A DNA stretch of 64,000 nt from Streptomyces sp. SID14436. Its GTDB lineage: Bacteria; Actinomycetota; Actinomycetes; Streptomycetales; Streptomycetaceae. Every line of letters starts with the position of its first letter. The first letter of the stretch is position 1. The stretch lies in the NCBI RefSeq assembly GCF_010548465.1, contig NZ_JAAGMD010000321.1, positions 35,087 through 99,086 of the forward strand, read 5' to 3'. This document shows positions 29,180 to 38,358 of the stretch, in pieces. The translations under genes and the position numbers were made by a program. The notes under the pieces are model-generated. The model worked only from the letters and a program-made list of their open reading frames with translations. It did not search any database and had not been told where the DNA came from.

Positions 29180-29542
29180 CGCGATGTCGGTAAGGCAGTC
29201 CCCGCCGAGCGCGACCGCCAGCGCGGCGTCCAGGAGGATCTTGCCCGGGTCGTGGACGGACCGTGGCTTCCGCCAGGGGGCAAGCGCTGCGGATACGGGC
29301 CTGGTCAAGGCCGGTCCTGCGGACCGTTTTGACCAGCAGGACCGAACCGGCCTGCGAGACCACGGCCCGGCCGTCGTCCCGGACGAGGACGTGGGGGTAG
29401 GACCCGATAGGCTGCTTCACCTGGAAAGTGCCTCCGACAGGGGCGGGAACAAGGACCTCAGCAATCCTCATTCTCGCTGGTCAGAGGCACGTTCTGCTTT
29501 CCCGATCACTTGCCGGACAGCCTGCTTCATGAAAGCGCGAGG
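29180..29542 (-). mobile_element. IS1380 remnant, copy B (right end and N-terminal fragment)
   Basis: The terminal repeat ending GAAAGCGCGAGG at 29542 matches those of copies A and C. The transposase start (VGGTFQVKQPIGSYPHVLV, AVVSQAGSVLLVKTVRRTGL) is readable from 29471, shifts frame near 29310, continues as SAALAPWRKPRSVHDPGKIL and GGDCLTDIAM, and then stops matching near 29180. The rest of the element is missing. It lies between two toxin-like modules. Confidence 0.75.
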
Positions 29543-29583
29543 CTCAGCTCGACTCCACCCCACCAGCGAACGGACCCCCCTCC

Positions 29584-30240
29584 ATGACCAACGGCCTCAC
29601 CTGGATAGGCGCCCACGCCCACACCGCCACGCCCGTCCCCGGAATGCTCGGCGGCATCTCCCTCACCCTCGCCCGAGGCATCGACCCTGACGAGTTCCTC
29701 ATCAACCTCGGGGCCGACCTCGATCAGCTCGCCGCCCGCACCCCGTTGGCCGAACTGCGCAGCCAGCCCACCCCGCCCGGCCACGACCCCACCCGCTACG
29801 CCTACGCGATGTACGGCAGCGAGGGTGAGTGGACGTACGTGCTGGAGAACGACCACGCCGCGACCTGGGCAACCGGCTTCCGCCGTGTCCCCTCGATGAG
29901 GCCCGGCCCGGGTGAAGAGATCCTGTGCGCCAGCCGGAACCTGTACAGCCCGCCCGCCGCGATCCTGCACGTCGAAGGCGACGAGGTGATACGGCGCGCA
30001 GAGTTCGGCACCACCACCGGCCACGAGTCGGCGTTGGACGCGGCGCTCACCGCCGCCGGTGCCGTTTTCCCCTCCATCCCCGACGCCACCGCCGACGAGG
30101 TGACCGCCTACTACGAACAGCACGGCGCGCGCCTGCCCACCCTGGTGTTCACCGCGCTGGGCGCGTACACGGGGCTGAGTATCGACCAGGATGCCGCTCA
30201 GGCCGGGAATCTCCCCGCCGTCCACCTCCTCGCTCCTTGA
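29584..30240 (+). CDS. DUF6461-like protein, convergent with a NucA/NucB gene
   Basis: 218 aa, no signal peptide. GGISLTLARGIDPDEFLINL near the N-terminus and EWTYVLENDHAATW with NLYSPPAAILHVEGDEVIRR match the DUF6461 pattern (VRGxDPDEVLxRLG, later a strand-rich WxxxxExxGxxG). Such proteins recur in Streptomyces accessory regions and their function is unknown. It faces the NucA/NucB copy 2 gene, sharing one long bidirectional terminator; by analogy with the other modules it could be the partner or immunity protein, but convergent genes may also be unrelated. Start at ATG 29584 is 42 bases after the IS1380 remnant end, so its promoter may be IS-derived. Confidence 0.65.
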   Translation: MTNGLTWIGAHAHTATPVPGMLGGISLTLARGIDPDEFLINLGADLDQLAARTPLAELRSQPTPPGHDPTRYAYAMYGSEGEWTYVLENDHAATWATGFRRVPSMRPGPGEEILCASRNLYSPPAAILHVEGDEVIRRAEFGTTTGHESALDAALTAAGAVFPSIPDATADEVTAYYEQHGARLPTLVFTALGAYTGLSIDQDAAQAGNLPAVHLLAP

Positions 30241-30245
30241 GCCGC

Positions 30246-30322
30246 ACACCCCAGCGCCAACACGCTTCGGCCCCCACCCTGACCGTCAGGGTGGGGGCCG
30301 AAGCGTGTTGGCGCTGGGGTGT
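30246..30322. terminator. Very long bidirectional terminator (38-bp arms)
   Basis: Arms 30246-30283 and 30285-30322 are perfect complements with a single-base centre at 30284. The structure sits between the convergent DUF6461 and NucA/NucB genes and ends within the stop codon of the latter. The length and perfection exceed ordinary terminators. Confidence 0.85.
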
Positions 30323-32343
30323 TACTGCGCGACGAGTTCGCAGATCACGGGCTGACCGCCGCCGACACCGTAACGGCAGGTGCCGCCGTCATCCATGCGC
30401 GTGTCCAGCCAGTACGCATCCTTGTCCTTGATACGCATCTGCTTCATGAAGTTCGCGAAGTGGCCGCCCATGGATTCCTGGTTGTGCATGCCCGAGATCG
30501 CCGCCCGGCCGCACACCTCGTTGAACGTGGGGTCAGCCCCGTTCTGCGAGAACAGGTGGATCATGCTGTCGTGCATCTTCGCGTACATCGAAATGCAAGC
30601 ATCCCCGCTGGGGGTGGTCTTCCCCGGCGGGATCGCCGGGTTGATGCCGCCCTCGGTGGACGACATGCCGCCGCTGTTGTACGAGGAGGCGAACGCGAAC
30701 TCGTCACAGTTCAACGTGTCGCCCGCATCCACCAGGGCGGAGGGGTCGCCGTTGTTCGCGGCCCACCCCGTGGGGCAGATCCGCGTACGGGAACGGTTGT
30801 TCTGCGCCTCGTCCCCCATGTAGTACAGAGGCTTCTGATCAGCCATCGAACCCGGGTGCTTGGCCGTGGCCTTCTGAATCAGCCACGCGTGAGCGGCGGC
30901 CTGCGGGAACGCCTTCGCGTTGAACGTGTACGTGGGCGCGACGTTGACGAACACACAGCCCGGAACCGACCCCGCCGGGGCGTCTGCTGCGGGGGTGTCG
31001 CAGCGGATACGGTCGAGGTCCTCGGTGCCGCCGTCGTAGTCAAGCGACCACTGGTAGCCGGTCTTGAACGGGCGGATCTTCCCGTCGGCGGGGAGAATGT
31101 TCGCGTCGATCTGAATGTCAGGCTTGAACCGGTAGTCCGTACCGGCCAGCGACGTATTCCAGCTGAACGGCGTCGTCAGCGTCGCCGAGTGCATCTCACC
31201 CGGCACCCACCACGGCTTGCCCTTCCACGCCGTCACCGGCTGCTCCTGCGGCGTACACGAGGTTTCGCACAGATGATTCCAGCCCACGAAGTTGATCTCA
31301 CGGAACGCGGGCGGGATCTGCTGGGCCGGCTCGATCGTCAGGTGCTCGGTGAACGTGTTCTGTCCGTCAAGTTCCAACATCCGCAGGAACATGAAACTCG
31401 CCACAGCCTGCGGCACACCGTCCATCCTGATGATGACCGGCACTGTGCGCACATCGCACTCGATGAACCGGGTCGCGAGGATGGATTCGAAGTTGGTGTT
31501 GCACCACTCCACACCCGCGGTCGCCGCCGCCGCACTCGCCTTATCGGACGCGTGGGGCGCCTTGCCCCTGGGGGCCGGGGTCGACTTGCCGAAGCACACC
31601 TGACGGCCGTCCGCGTCCGGCTCGCTGCACTGCTCCACCGCATCCTTCGCCGCCGACGTCGGCCGCGACGACAGCGGCGTACCGGCCTGGCCCAAGGGCT
31701 TGGTCTGGTAGTAGTGCGGCTGCTGCGCGTCGAAGTGGTTCGGGTTGGGGCTCGCGTAGTTCGGCGTCGGCAGGGTGAGATCCACCGGCAGCTCCACCCG
31801 GAACTTCGCCCACGGAGACCACTCCGTCTCATACAGCGAACCGTCGTAGGCGTTGGTGCGGAACACATAGTTCGTGTTCAGCGCCAGCTTGCCCGCCGGA
31901 ACGTCAACCTTCGCCGTACCCCCCGAAGCCACATAGGGGGAGACGATGACGCCATACGTGGAGTCGTTCAGCTTGACCTTGGTGACCGGCTTCCCGGCCG
32001 CGTCCGCGGTCCACACCTCGAACGTCAGGTTGGCCTGGTCCCCATCGGGGTCGGTCACCGTGTTCGTGAGCTGCACCTTTTGCGAGTTCACCCGCTGGAA
32101 CCCGCCAGGCGCCGCGTTCCTCGATAACGGCGCAGCCTTGGGCGTCTTACCTGACGCCGGGCGCGCGCCGGCCGCCGCAGCGAACGTGGTCTTCTCCGGT
32201 CCGTGCACCTTCGGCGGTGCCGCATTGGGGTCGGGCTTTACAGCCGGAGCCGCGCCCGCCACGCTGCCGGCACTTAACAGCATCAGTGCCGCGGTGCCCA
32301 CCGCGAGAGCGGTTTTCCTTCTGGTTCTCGACGTGCCGAACAA
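30322..32343 (-). CDS. Secreted YDGTHY-module plus NucA/NucB-type DNase, copy 2
   Basis: 673 aa from TTG 32343 (AAGGGA upstream; signal peptide RRKTALAVGTAALMLLSAGS). Residues about 90-186 are the same beta module as in the three large effectors (TDPDGDQANLTFEVWTAD, YVFRTNAYDGSLYETEWSPW). A middle domain follows (VGWNHLCETSCTPQEQPV, RCDTPAADAP..GCVFVNVAPTY), then the NucA/NucB domain with CDEFAFASSYNSGG starting at residue 546. Relative to the other two copies the domain carries an insertion of about 70 residues before MHNQESMGGHF and a Cys-containing C-terminal extension (GGTCRYGVGGGQPVICELVA). P of the CDEYPFA motif is A here. Activity is plausible but not certain. Confidence 0.8.
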   Translation of the reverse strand: MFGTSRTRRKTALAVGTAALMLLSAGSVAGAAPAVKPDPNAAPPKVHGPEKTTFAAAAGARPASGKTPKAAPLSRNAAPGGFQRVNSQKVQLTNTVTDPDGDQANLTFEVWTADAAGKPVTKVKLNDSTYGVIVSPYVASGGTAKVDVPAGKLALNTNYVFRTNAYDGSLYETEWSPWAKFRVELPVDLTLPTPNYASPNPNHFDAQQPHYYQTKPLGQAGTPLSSRPTSAAKDAVEQCSEPDADGRQVCFGKSTPAPRGKAPHASDKASAAAATAGVEWCNTNFESILATRFIECDVRTVPVIIRMDGVPQAVASFMFLRMLELDGQNTFTEHLTIEPAQQIPPAFREINFVGWNHLCETSCTPQEQPVTAWKGKPWWVPGEMHSATLTTPFSWNTSLAGTDYRFKPDIQIDANILPADGKIRPFKTGYQWSLDYDGGTEDLDRIRCDTPAADAPAGSVPGCVFVNVAPTYTFNAKAFPQAAAHAWLIQKATAKHPGSMADQKPLYYMGDEAQNNRSRTRICPTGWAANNGDPSALVDAGDTLNCDEFAFASSYNSGGMSSTEGGINPAIPPGKTTPSGDACISMYAKMHDSMIHLFSQNGADPTFNEVCGRAAISGMHNQESMGGHFANFMKQMRIKDKDAYWLDTRMDDGGTCRYGVGGGQPVICELVAQ

Positions 32344-32827
32344 GGCATGTCCCTTCTGGCCCCACCGCCCCTAGACCCGGACGGCAGGACATTGCTGGTG
32401 TGTGTCGCGCCGCCCCCTTTCCTACGCGCGCTGATGATCAGTCAACAACGCCCCCAACTCGGAAGGTTCTTCCTCATCCGGAGTTAACAGGCGTGATGCA
32501 CGTCACGGTTGTGCCCGCTCGCGTGAAGGCTTGGGGGAGACGCCACACTCCACCCTTCAGCGCGCCCGAATACGCTCCCACACGAGCGCGCCCTGTCGGG
32601 CCGCCTGTCTACCAGCGCATTCCTACTGTTGTGCGGCAGGCCGCCACGGCCGCATCAGTAGCCTTCATCGAGTTGGGCTCCGATCAGGGAGTCAGAGAAG
32701 GCCCGCGTCGACGACAACGTGGACACCGCCTTGGCCGACGGTGGGGGCGGTCGTCCGTCAGGGTCTCGCTAGGGTGAACCCGGCCCCGGGTGGGAACTCG
32801 GTCAGGGCCGGGTGCGTGGTGCCGTTC
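32344..32827. other. Divergent upstream region; no supported gene
   Basis: It probably contains the promoter of the NucA/NucB copy 2 gene (moderately A/T-rich at 32430-32500) and that of the DUF6207 gene. Open frames spanning it have no family similarity. Confidence 0.45.
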
Positions 32828-33055
32828 ATGGAAGCGATCAACGATGTACATGTGTCCGAGCCGGGTCTGATCGTGGTCGATGTCGCCGCCGACGACGAGA
32901 CCGCGTTCGCGTTCCACGCGGCCCTGTCCGCGCGGTGGGCGACGACGTCGGTGGAGCGCACCACCAGGGATGCCGACCAGGAGGGTGTGCGGCTGCGCTG
33001 CTACCTCGACCTGCGTCAGCCCTTGACGGAACCCGCCGGGACGGGCGGGCCCTGA
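32828..33055 (+). CDS. DUF6207-family small protein
   Basis: 75 aa. MEAINDVHVSEPGLIVVDVA, TAFAFHAALSARWATTS and EGVRLRCYLDLRQPL match the Streptomyces-specific DUF6207 pattern (INxAHVAEPGLAVVDIAAxDDxTAFAFQxxLAxRWATAPADRTxRxPGExGVRLRCYLDLRQ). The ATG at 32828 begins the conserved part; upstream in-frame GTGs are alternatives. The function is unknown; no signal peptide is seen. A paralogue lies convergently at 33285-33497. Confidence 0.75.
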   Translation: MEAINDVHVSEPGLIVVDVAADDETAFAFHAALSARWATTSVERTTRDADQEGVRLRCYLDLRQPLTEPAGTGGP

Positions 33056-33076
33056 CGGTGCGCCGGGCGGGAGGGT

Positions 33077-33190
33077 CTACCGGGCGAAGGCGATCGTGAC
33101 GGGCTTGTTCGGGCAGTTCGTGGTGGCCCGGGTCAGGGTGTCGCGTTCCATCTCGTCGGCGAAGCAGCCCGCCTCCGGACCGCCACACCA
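33077..33190 (-). pseudogene. C-terminal scrap of a secreted HNH nuclease
   Basis: The minus-strand frame ends CFADEMERDTLTRATTNCPN then KPVTIAFAR and stop, which aligns with the end of the intact HNH nuclease at 33790-34449 (LAADETEVAALHETAANCPD, QTVTYDPAA). Upstream sequence has no HNH motif, so only the tail survives, between the two DUF6207 genes. Confidence 0.55.
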
Positions 33191-33231
33191 CCGGAGCCGG
33201 AGCACCGGGGTAGGCCCCGCTGCAGTCTGTT

Positions 33232-33263
33232 CCGCCGCCCCCTCCCGCCGGAGGGGGCGGCGG
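33232..33263 (-). terminator. G/C-rich hairpin terminator
   Basis: Perfect 14-bp arms (33232-33245 CCGCCGCCCCCTCC and 33250-33263) with a 4-nt loop, 22 bases after the stop of the minus-strand DUF6207 gene. Confidence 0.7.
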
Positions 33264-33284
33264 CGGTGACGGTAGCGTCCCGGG

Positions 33285-33497
33285 TCAGGCCGGGTCGGCC
33301 TCCTGCCGCAGGTCCAGGTAGCAGCGCAGCCGTACGCCCGCCTCGCCCGGTTCACGGACCGTGCGGTCCGCCGGCGCGGTTGCCCACCGGGCGGCGAGCA
33401 TTTCCTGGATGGCGAAGGCGGTCCGGTCGTCGGCGGCGGCGACCTCCACCACCGCAAGTCCCGGCTCCGCCACATGCGCGTCGTTGATCGGCCTCAT
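33285..33497 (-). CDS. DUF6207-family small protein, paralogue
   Basis: 70 aa. MRPINDAHVAEPGLAVVEVA, RTAFAIQEMLAARWATAPAD and EAGVRLRCYLDLRQ match DUF6207 closely, better than its neighbour at 32828. The start is placed at the ATG opening the conserved block, although the frame stays open upstream to 33602. Unknown function, cytoplasmic. The two copies converge around a nuclease scrap, so this may be a duplicated nuclease/DUF6207 unit. Confidence 0.75.
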   Translation of the reverse strand: MRPINDAHVAEPGLAVVEVAAADDRTAFAIQEMLAARWATAPADRTVREPGEAGVRLRCYLDLRQEADPA

Positions 33498-33789
33498 ACC
33501 CGGCACGACGCTTGGCCGCCTGCTGAAGTTCTCCCGTCCGGGCAGCGTCACCCGGACCGGGTACGGAAGACCGACCATGCTGACCTCCCACGGCCCCACC
33601 ACCCGGCCCGACGGGGCCCGACCAGACCGCTCTCCTCAAGGGAAGCCGGGGGAGCCAGGGCAGGGCAGCACGGGGTAAAGCGTGGAAAGGCCATGCCGCC
33701 CGGTTGCCGGTACGACCATTGCGCCCATACGGGCGGCGCACTCGAAGAACGCCTGACAGCGCCCCCTGGAGGGCCGCTATCAACAGCCC

Positions 33790-34449
33790 ATGCTCATCGC
33801 TGCACTGCGCGGCCTGGCCGCTGCCTCCCTGGCCCTCCTGCCCCTCACCGTCCCTGCGCCTGCTCATGCGGTGGAGACGCTGCCGCTGACCGAGGCCGTT
33901 ACTCGTCTGCCCGTGGAGGCCGAGTCCCGTGACGGCTACGACCGGGACGCCTTCCGCCACTGGAACAGCGGGGACGCCCCGGATGACGGGTGCAACACCC
34001 GCGGAGAGGTCCTGCTCGCCGAGGCCGTCGAGGCGCCTACGGTCGGGCCCCGGTGCCGACTGTCGGGCGGACGCTGGTGGTCGTACTACGACCAGGTGTG
34101 GGTGACATCCGCCTCCGGCCTGGACATCGACCACATGGTGCCCCTTGCTGAAAGCTGGGACAGCGGAGCGTCGGCATGGACGGCGCAGCGGCGTGAGGCG
34201 TACGCCAACGACCAGGGCGCCGATGCCAGCCTGGTCGCGGTCACCGCCCGCTCGAACCGCTCCAAGTCGGACCAGGACCCCGCCGAGTGGCTGCCCCCGG
34301 CCGCGGAGGTGCACTGCCGGTACGTCTCGGAGTGGGTGGCAACGAAGCTCCGCTGGAGCCTCGCGGCCGACGAGACCGAAGTAGCGGCCCTGCACGAGAC
34401 GGCTGCCAACTGTCCTGACCAGACCGTGACGTACGACCCGGCCGCATAA
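33790..34449 (+). CDS. Secreted HNH nuclease (GmrSD/DUF1524 type)
   Basis: 219 aa. Signal peptide about 1-27 (ALRGLAAASLALLPLTVPAP then AHA). The HNH region reads LDIDHMVPLAESWDSGA with the DIDH at 112-115, followed by AVTARSNRSKSDQDPAEWLPP (Asn and acidic residues of the fold) and CRYVSEWVATKLRW. This matches secreted actinobacterial HNH nucleases. It probably cleaves nucleic acid outside the cell or in target cells. No clear Shine-Dalgarno directly precedes ATG 33790. It is a fourth secreted nuclease in this stretch; no dedicated small partner follows it on the same strand. Confidence 0.8.
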   Translation: MLIAALRGLAAASLALLPLTVPAPAHAVETLPLTEAVTRLPVEAESRDGYDRDAFRHWNSGDAPDDGCNTRGEVLLAEAVEAPTVGPRCRLSGGRWWSYYDQVWVTSASGLDIDHMVPLAESWDSGASAWTAQRREAYANDQGADASLVAVTARSNRSKSDQDPAEWLPPAAEVHCRYVSEWVATKLRWSLAADETEVAALHETAANCPDQTVTYDPAA

Positions 34450-34647
34450 CCTGCGTGGCGCCCGGCCACAGGAAGGTTCGCTCGTGCGCGAGGATTCCCG
34501 AGGCCCAGAGCATCAGAATGGCGCCTTGAAGGAGGAGTGCGACGGTGGTCGGCTGCGGTGCTCCGCCATCCCTTGCGGAGTACGTCGAGCTGCCCGGCCG
34601 TCAGCGCTCACCGATATTCTGTCGGCCATTCAGCAGAGGGGGACGCA

Positions 34648-36585
34648 ATGGGGAAGCGGGACCAGCGGCGCAAGAGGCAGCGGGCTAAGCAGAAGGCCGC
34701 GGGGATGCAGCGCGCTCATGACTCCAACCCGAAGCCGGCTGTTCCAGAACGGGTCCTCTACCCCAGCGCGGACGAGCCGCTGCTCGAGGTGAACTTCCAC
34801 GACGACATCACCGACGAAGCGAAGGCACTGTGCCGGGCCTACTGGGAGTTCACCGAGCCTGGGACGTGGGCGCGGAATGTAGCGGAGATCGGATCGACCA
34901 CCTTCGTGTCCCGGACAGTGCGTACCGCGTGCGAGGCGGCCCTGCTGACTGTTCTGTGTCCCAAGTGCACTGCCCCGGTCACCGTGACCAGCCGCTCCGA
35001 GATGTCCGCGACAGGGCACTGGGGCGAGTCCTTCCCCCGCGAAGCAATCACCACGCGGGCCGCGTGCAGGGAATGCCGCGCGGCCGCCCAGTCCGAGGCT
35101 GTCGCCGCGGCGGCCCTCGAGCAGCAGCACGTTGAGGAGATGAAGCAGCGAAAGATCGAGAATGTCTCGAGAATGCTTGCCCGATCTCTGAACTCCGACG
35201 AGCCATCGTCCTACCCCACACCGCAGCAAGCGCTCGGCCTTCTCGCCATCGCCGAGATCCTCCAGAACAGCGGCGGTGACTCGCTGGGCCCCCTGAAGAG
35301 CCTGAAGTACACGATCACAGGATCCGCCAGCAGCGACGTCGCCCTGTGTCGCGAGATGTTCGAGGAGCGCTGGCTGGCGGCCACCACTCCCGCGAAACTC
35401 GACGCCTTCACCTTTGATGACGACGGCAACGCCACGAGCCTGTACGTCGACGCCGTTTCCTGGACCTTCCCCCGCTGGCTCGGCTCCACCCCTCGTGAAG
35501 CCACCGCCACAGCGGCCACGACGCTGAGCAAGTACCTGACAGAACACACGGACACGGTTCAAGGCATCAAGAAGAAGCTCGAGGCCAGCATGACCGTCGA
35601 GTACCTGGAAGACCTCCTCACAGCCCGGTACAACGAGTCACCCATCCCCGAGAACCGGCTACCTGACGCCTACGACATCGCCCTGAGGGGTCTGCAGAGC
35701 GGCTATGCCTTTGAGCAGATGCTCGCCATGGCGTGGAGTGCTGCGTCCGCTTCCGTGTCATGGGGGCAGCGCACCCCCGGCCTGAAGCCCGGCGCTGTGT
35801 CCTCTGGTTCCGTCACCAACCTCGAACGTCAGCTCGGCTTCACCAGGGACCGACCCGTCCCCCATTACAAACTGCCTCACTCCGTCCCCCGGCCGGCCCT
35901 CTACAGCACTGCGATCCGCTTCCTCACCGAACACGAGGAAGCCGCGTCCGCACTTGCGGCCTTCAGCGCCATCCACCAGCGCATCAACAGTCAGGACGCC
36001 CAGGTGCTCGACAACGGACTCGTCGAACCCGACGCTGAAGAAGCCGACGAGGAGCCGTTTGACCAGGACGTGTGGCTGGAGAACCTCCTCAAAGGAAAAA
36101 AGGAACCAGCCCCGGACCGGACACCAATCGTGACCTTCGCCGCCGTCACGCCCTCCGGTGACCTCGCTATCAAGGAAGACACTGTGCGGCAGATGCGGGA
36201 GACGGCCGGCCTCATGACGGAAGGCCTACCACTCGACGGCACTCCCAGCCTCGACGCCCTGGTACCCGTCTTCCAGGACAAGGTGACCCACCCGCCGAAC
36301 CCCATAGCCACCCGGATGATCGAGCTCCTGGGAGGCGGCTACGGCATCGTGAATGGCACAGTCGTCTTCTTCCAGACCTCTTCCCGAAGCCGCAAACCGC
36401 GCTCACTAGACGACGACCACTTGGAGCTGGTCCGGGCCGCACACGCCGCGGCGATAGCAAATCCAACCCCGCAGCAGCCGAGGGCCCCGCGGGCGTCTCA
36501 CCCCGATGACCTGATCACTGACTGCGCCGACTGCGGACGGCAGATCTACGGTCCAGGCCTATGTGAGGAATGCCAGAGGCTGTGA
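34648..36585 (+). CDS. Unrecognised 645-aa protein with two zinc-binding-like Cys clusters
   Basis: 645 aa from ATG 34648, preceded by AGAGGGGGA. The N-terminus is very basic (GKRDQRRKRQRAKQKAAG). A first CxxC pair (LTVLCPKCTAPVTVTSR) with a later CREC, and a C-terminal zinc ribbon (TDCADCGRQIYGPGLCEECQ), suggest metal binding. A helical segment (ALEQQHVEEMKQRKIENVSR) may be a coiled coil. The middle (SLKYTITGSASSDVALCREM, RLPDAYDIALRGLQSGYAFE) is unrecognised. No signal peptide. It could bind nucleic acid. It stands alone with more than 250 bases on each side of the next gene. Confidence 0.65.
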   Translation: MGKRDQRRKRQRAKQKAAGMQRAHDSNPKPAVPERVLYPSADEPLLEVNFHDDITDEAKALCRAYWEFTEPGTWARNVAEIGSTTFVSRTVRTACEAALLTVLCPKCTAPVTVTSRSEMSATGHWGESFPREAITTRAACRECRAAAQSEAVAAAALEQQHVEEMKQRKIENVSRMLARSLNSDEPSSYPTPQQALGLLAIAEILQNSGGDSLGPLKSLKYTITGSASSDVALCREMFEERWLAATTPAKLDAFTFDDDGNATSLYVDAVSWTFPRWLGSTPREATATAATTLSKYLTEHTDTVQGIKKKLEASMTVEYLEDLLTARYNESPIPENRLPDAYDIALRGLQSGYAFEQMLAMAWSAASASVSWGQRTPGLKPGAVSSGSVTNLERQLGFTRDRPVPHYKLPHSVPRPALYSTAIRFLTEHEEAASALAAFSAIHQRINSQDAQVLDNGLVEPDAEEADEEPFDQDVWLENLLKGKKEPAPDRTPIVTFAAVTPSGDLAIKEDTVRQMRETAGLMTEGLPLDGTPSLDALVPVFQDKVTHPPNPIATRMIELLGGGYGIVNGTVVFFQTSSRSRKPRSLDDDHLELVRAAHAAAIANPTPQQPRAPRASHPDDLITDCADCGRQIYGPGLCEECQRL

Positions 36586-36881
36586 CTGACCGAGCCTAAC
36601 TGCCCGGTTACCCCGGTTCCGTACGTCGTCGACGGCCAGATGCTCGCCGTGCGGGCGTCCGTTTCACGTCCCCGGCGCCACCTGTTGCAGGCGTAGTCTC
36701 CGTGTCGCCCGACGTCGCTGAGCTGAGCCGTCGTCTGTGCCTATAGCGGCTTTTACGGCTTCTCAGGCCGTGCATCAGTGCGGTTGTCAGGTTTTGTATT
36801 GGCTGATCCGGCTCCTGCCGCATTGTCAGTGCCTGGTCGTACCGTCGATGTAACGACCTGCGACGGTGAGGGCGGTGTGAG
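36586..36881. other. Intergenic region, no supported gene
   Basis: Overlapping minus-strand frames here have no family similarity. The right end (TGAGGGCGGTGTGAGTTGG) leads into the TTG start of the next gene. Confidence 0.4.
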
Positions 36882-38198
36882 TTGGCGAATGTCGTCTGGC
36901 ACAAGAATTTCCGGATTCTCCTGGATCTGACCCGGGATGATCTGGACCATCCGGAGCTCCCCGGGCTGTGGGACCTGATCTACGCGGCGGACCGCTTCTA
37001 CGGCCGCCGCGGTGTGCCGGTCAGCGAGCGGGACCTGCAGTGCGGGGGAGTGTGCCGTGACATGGGCGTCGAAGCTCCGATGCACCTGCGGATGCGCGGC
37101 GGCCGGCGCGAGGCCGTCCACGAACGCCGCGAAGACGAAGAACGGCACAGCGTTCCGATGAGCGACGAGCACAAGGCATACCAGGAACGCATCCTGCGCG
37201 TCGCGCACGAGGGCGGCTTCGGCGGCGACAGCGAGGTCCGCACCCGGGTGGGGCGCACCTGGATCCAGACCGACACCCTCGTCGAAGGAGCCGACGGCCG
37301 CCGCATCGGCTGGGAGGTCCAGCTGTCCACCATCGACGAGCGCGGCCTGCGCGGGGTACGCGCCCGCGCCGGCAAAGCCGCCAAGAACGGCATCACCCCG
37401 GCGTGGCACACCGACCGCCTCGCCTACGCCCAGCGCAACGACACCCACTGGACCCGCAGCGACCGCCTCCCTGCCCACCTCATCGCCCGCAACGGCGACC
37501 TACGCATCGTCTCCGGCTTCCGCGCCCTCGACTTCTGGCACTGCGACACCAACGCTCTCTACCCCTGTCCCGACGGCATCCGACGCTGCGGCAAGGCCCA
37601 CGCCACGGCAAGGCCCCGCGACATCTTCTTCGACGACATGGTCCGTCAGACCGCCGCCGGCACCATCGTGCCCATCCAGTTCCGCGCCGGGAAAACGGTG
37701 CACCGATATTGGGTGACAAGCGCCGACCGCGACCGCCTGGACGACCTGAACAGCGACGACACCCGCCTGCCAATCGAACGGGATGCCGCTCCCGCAAGCG
37801 GCGCCAGCCGCAACCGCCCCACCTGCCAGCCGACCGTCGCCCCGCCGGCTCACCCCAGTCTCCCGGCCCAGCCCGCCTTCCCGGCCCAACCGTCGGCGCC
37901 TGCCCTCGAAACTGCGCCCACTGCCGCACTACTACACGCAGACCGCCACGAGCAGGTGACCGACACCACCACAGGGCTCCCGACCGAACTGATCACACTG
38001 CAACAGGCCGCCGACGACGCCCACCTGCGACTCCAGCAACTTCACGACCACCACGAGAGAGACCTGCAGCGCAAGGCATGGCGGGAAGCAGCCGAGGCCG
38101 CACAAGCCGCAGTGACGCACTACGCCCGCAGCAAGCGCCTCAATCGGTACGAGGTCGAGGCGCGCCTGCGTCAGTTCGTGCGCCACACCGCACGCTGA
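36882..38198 (+). CDS. CoiA-like protein with PD-(D/E)XK nuclease-type motifs
   Basis: 438 aa from TTG 36882. The central part SEVRTRVGRTWIQTDTLVEG then RRIGWEVQLSTIDERGL has the order of CoiA-like nuclease folds: a conserved Asp (QTDTL) followed by an E-x-Q (WEVQLS) strand and an Arg-rich helix. A Cys-containing segment (FWHCDTNALYPCPDGIRRCG) may bind zinc. The C-terminal third is a Pro/Ala linker and a helical, coiled-coil-like end (LQQAADDAHLRLQQLHDHHE). CoiA is linked to DNA uptake or recombination in other bacteria; such proteins are frequent on Streptomyces linear replicons. An alternative start is the ATG of GVEAPMHL. Confidence 0.55.
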   Translation: MANVVWHKNFRILLDLTRDDLDHPELPGLWDLIYAADRFYGRRGVPVSERDLQCGGVCRDMGVEAPMHLRMRGGRREAVHERREDEERHSVPMSDEHKAYQERILRVAHEGGFGGDSEVRTRVGRTWIQTDTLVEGADGRRIGWEVQLSTIDERGLRGVRARAGKAAKNGITPAWHTDRLAYAQRNDTHWTRSDRLPAHLIARNGDLRIVSGFRALDFWHCDTNALYPCPDGIRRCGKAHATARPRDIFFDDMVRQTAAGTIVPIQFRAGKTVHRYWVTSADRDRLDDLNSDDTRLPIERDAAPASGASRNRPTCQPTVAPPAHPSLPAQPAFPAQPSAPALETAPTAALLHADRHEQVTDTTTGLPTELITLQQAADDAHLRLQQLHDHHERDLQRKAWREAAEAAQAAVTHYARSKRLNRYEVEARLRQFVRHTAR

Positions 38199-38358
38199 CA
38201 GCGTTGTGCGGCTGCCAGAACGGCTGTGACGTGCCCGTTCATCGGCTGACAGACGAGCCGCCCGACGCGTGCGTAGCATAAGGGGGACGGACCCGATACC
38301 AGCCTCAAAGCCGGATTCGGCCCCTCTCAGGCTTTCGCCCTGCTGGCGGTCACGGAGG

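Noticed and set aside
30319..32127. 602-codon plus-strand frame opposite NucA/NucB copy 2
   Set aside because: Arg/His-rich antisense artefact; the minus-strand reading has signal peptide and known domains.
33352..34395. 347-codon minus-strand frame opposite the HNH nuclease
   Set aside because: Covers both the HNH gene and part of a DUF6207 gene; no conserved motif.
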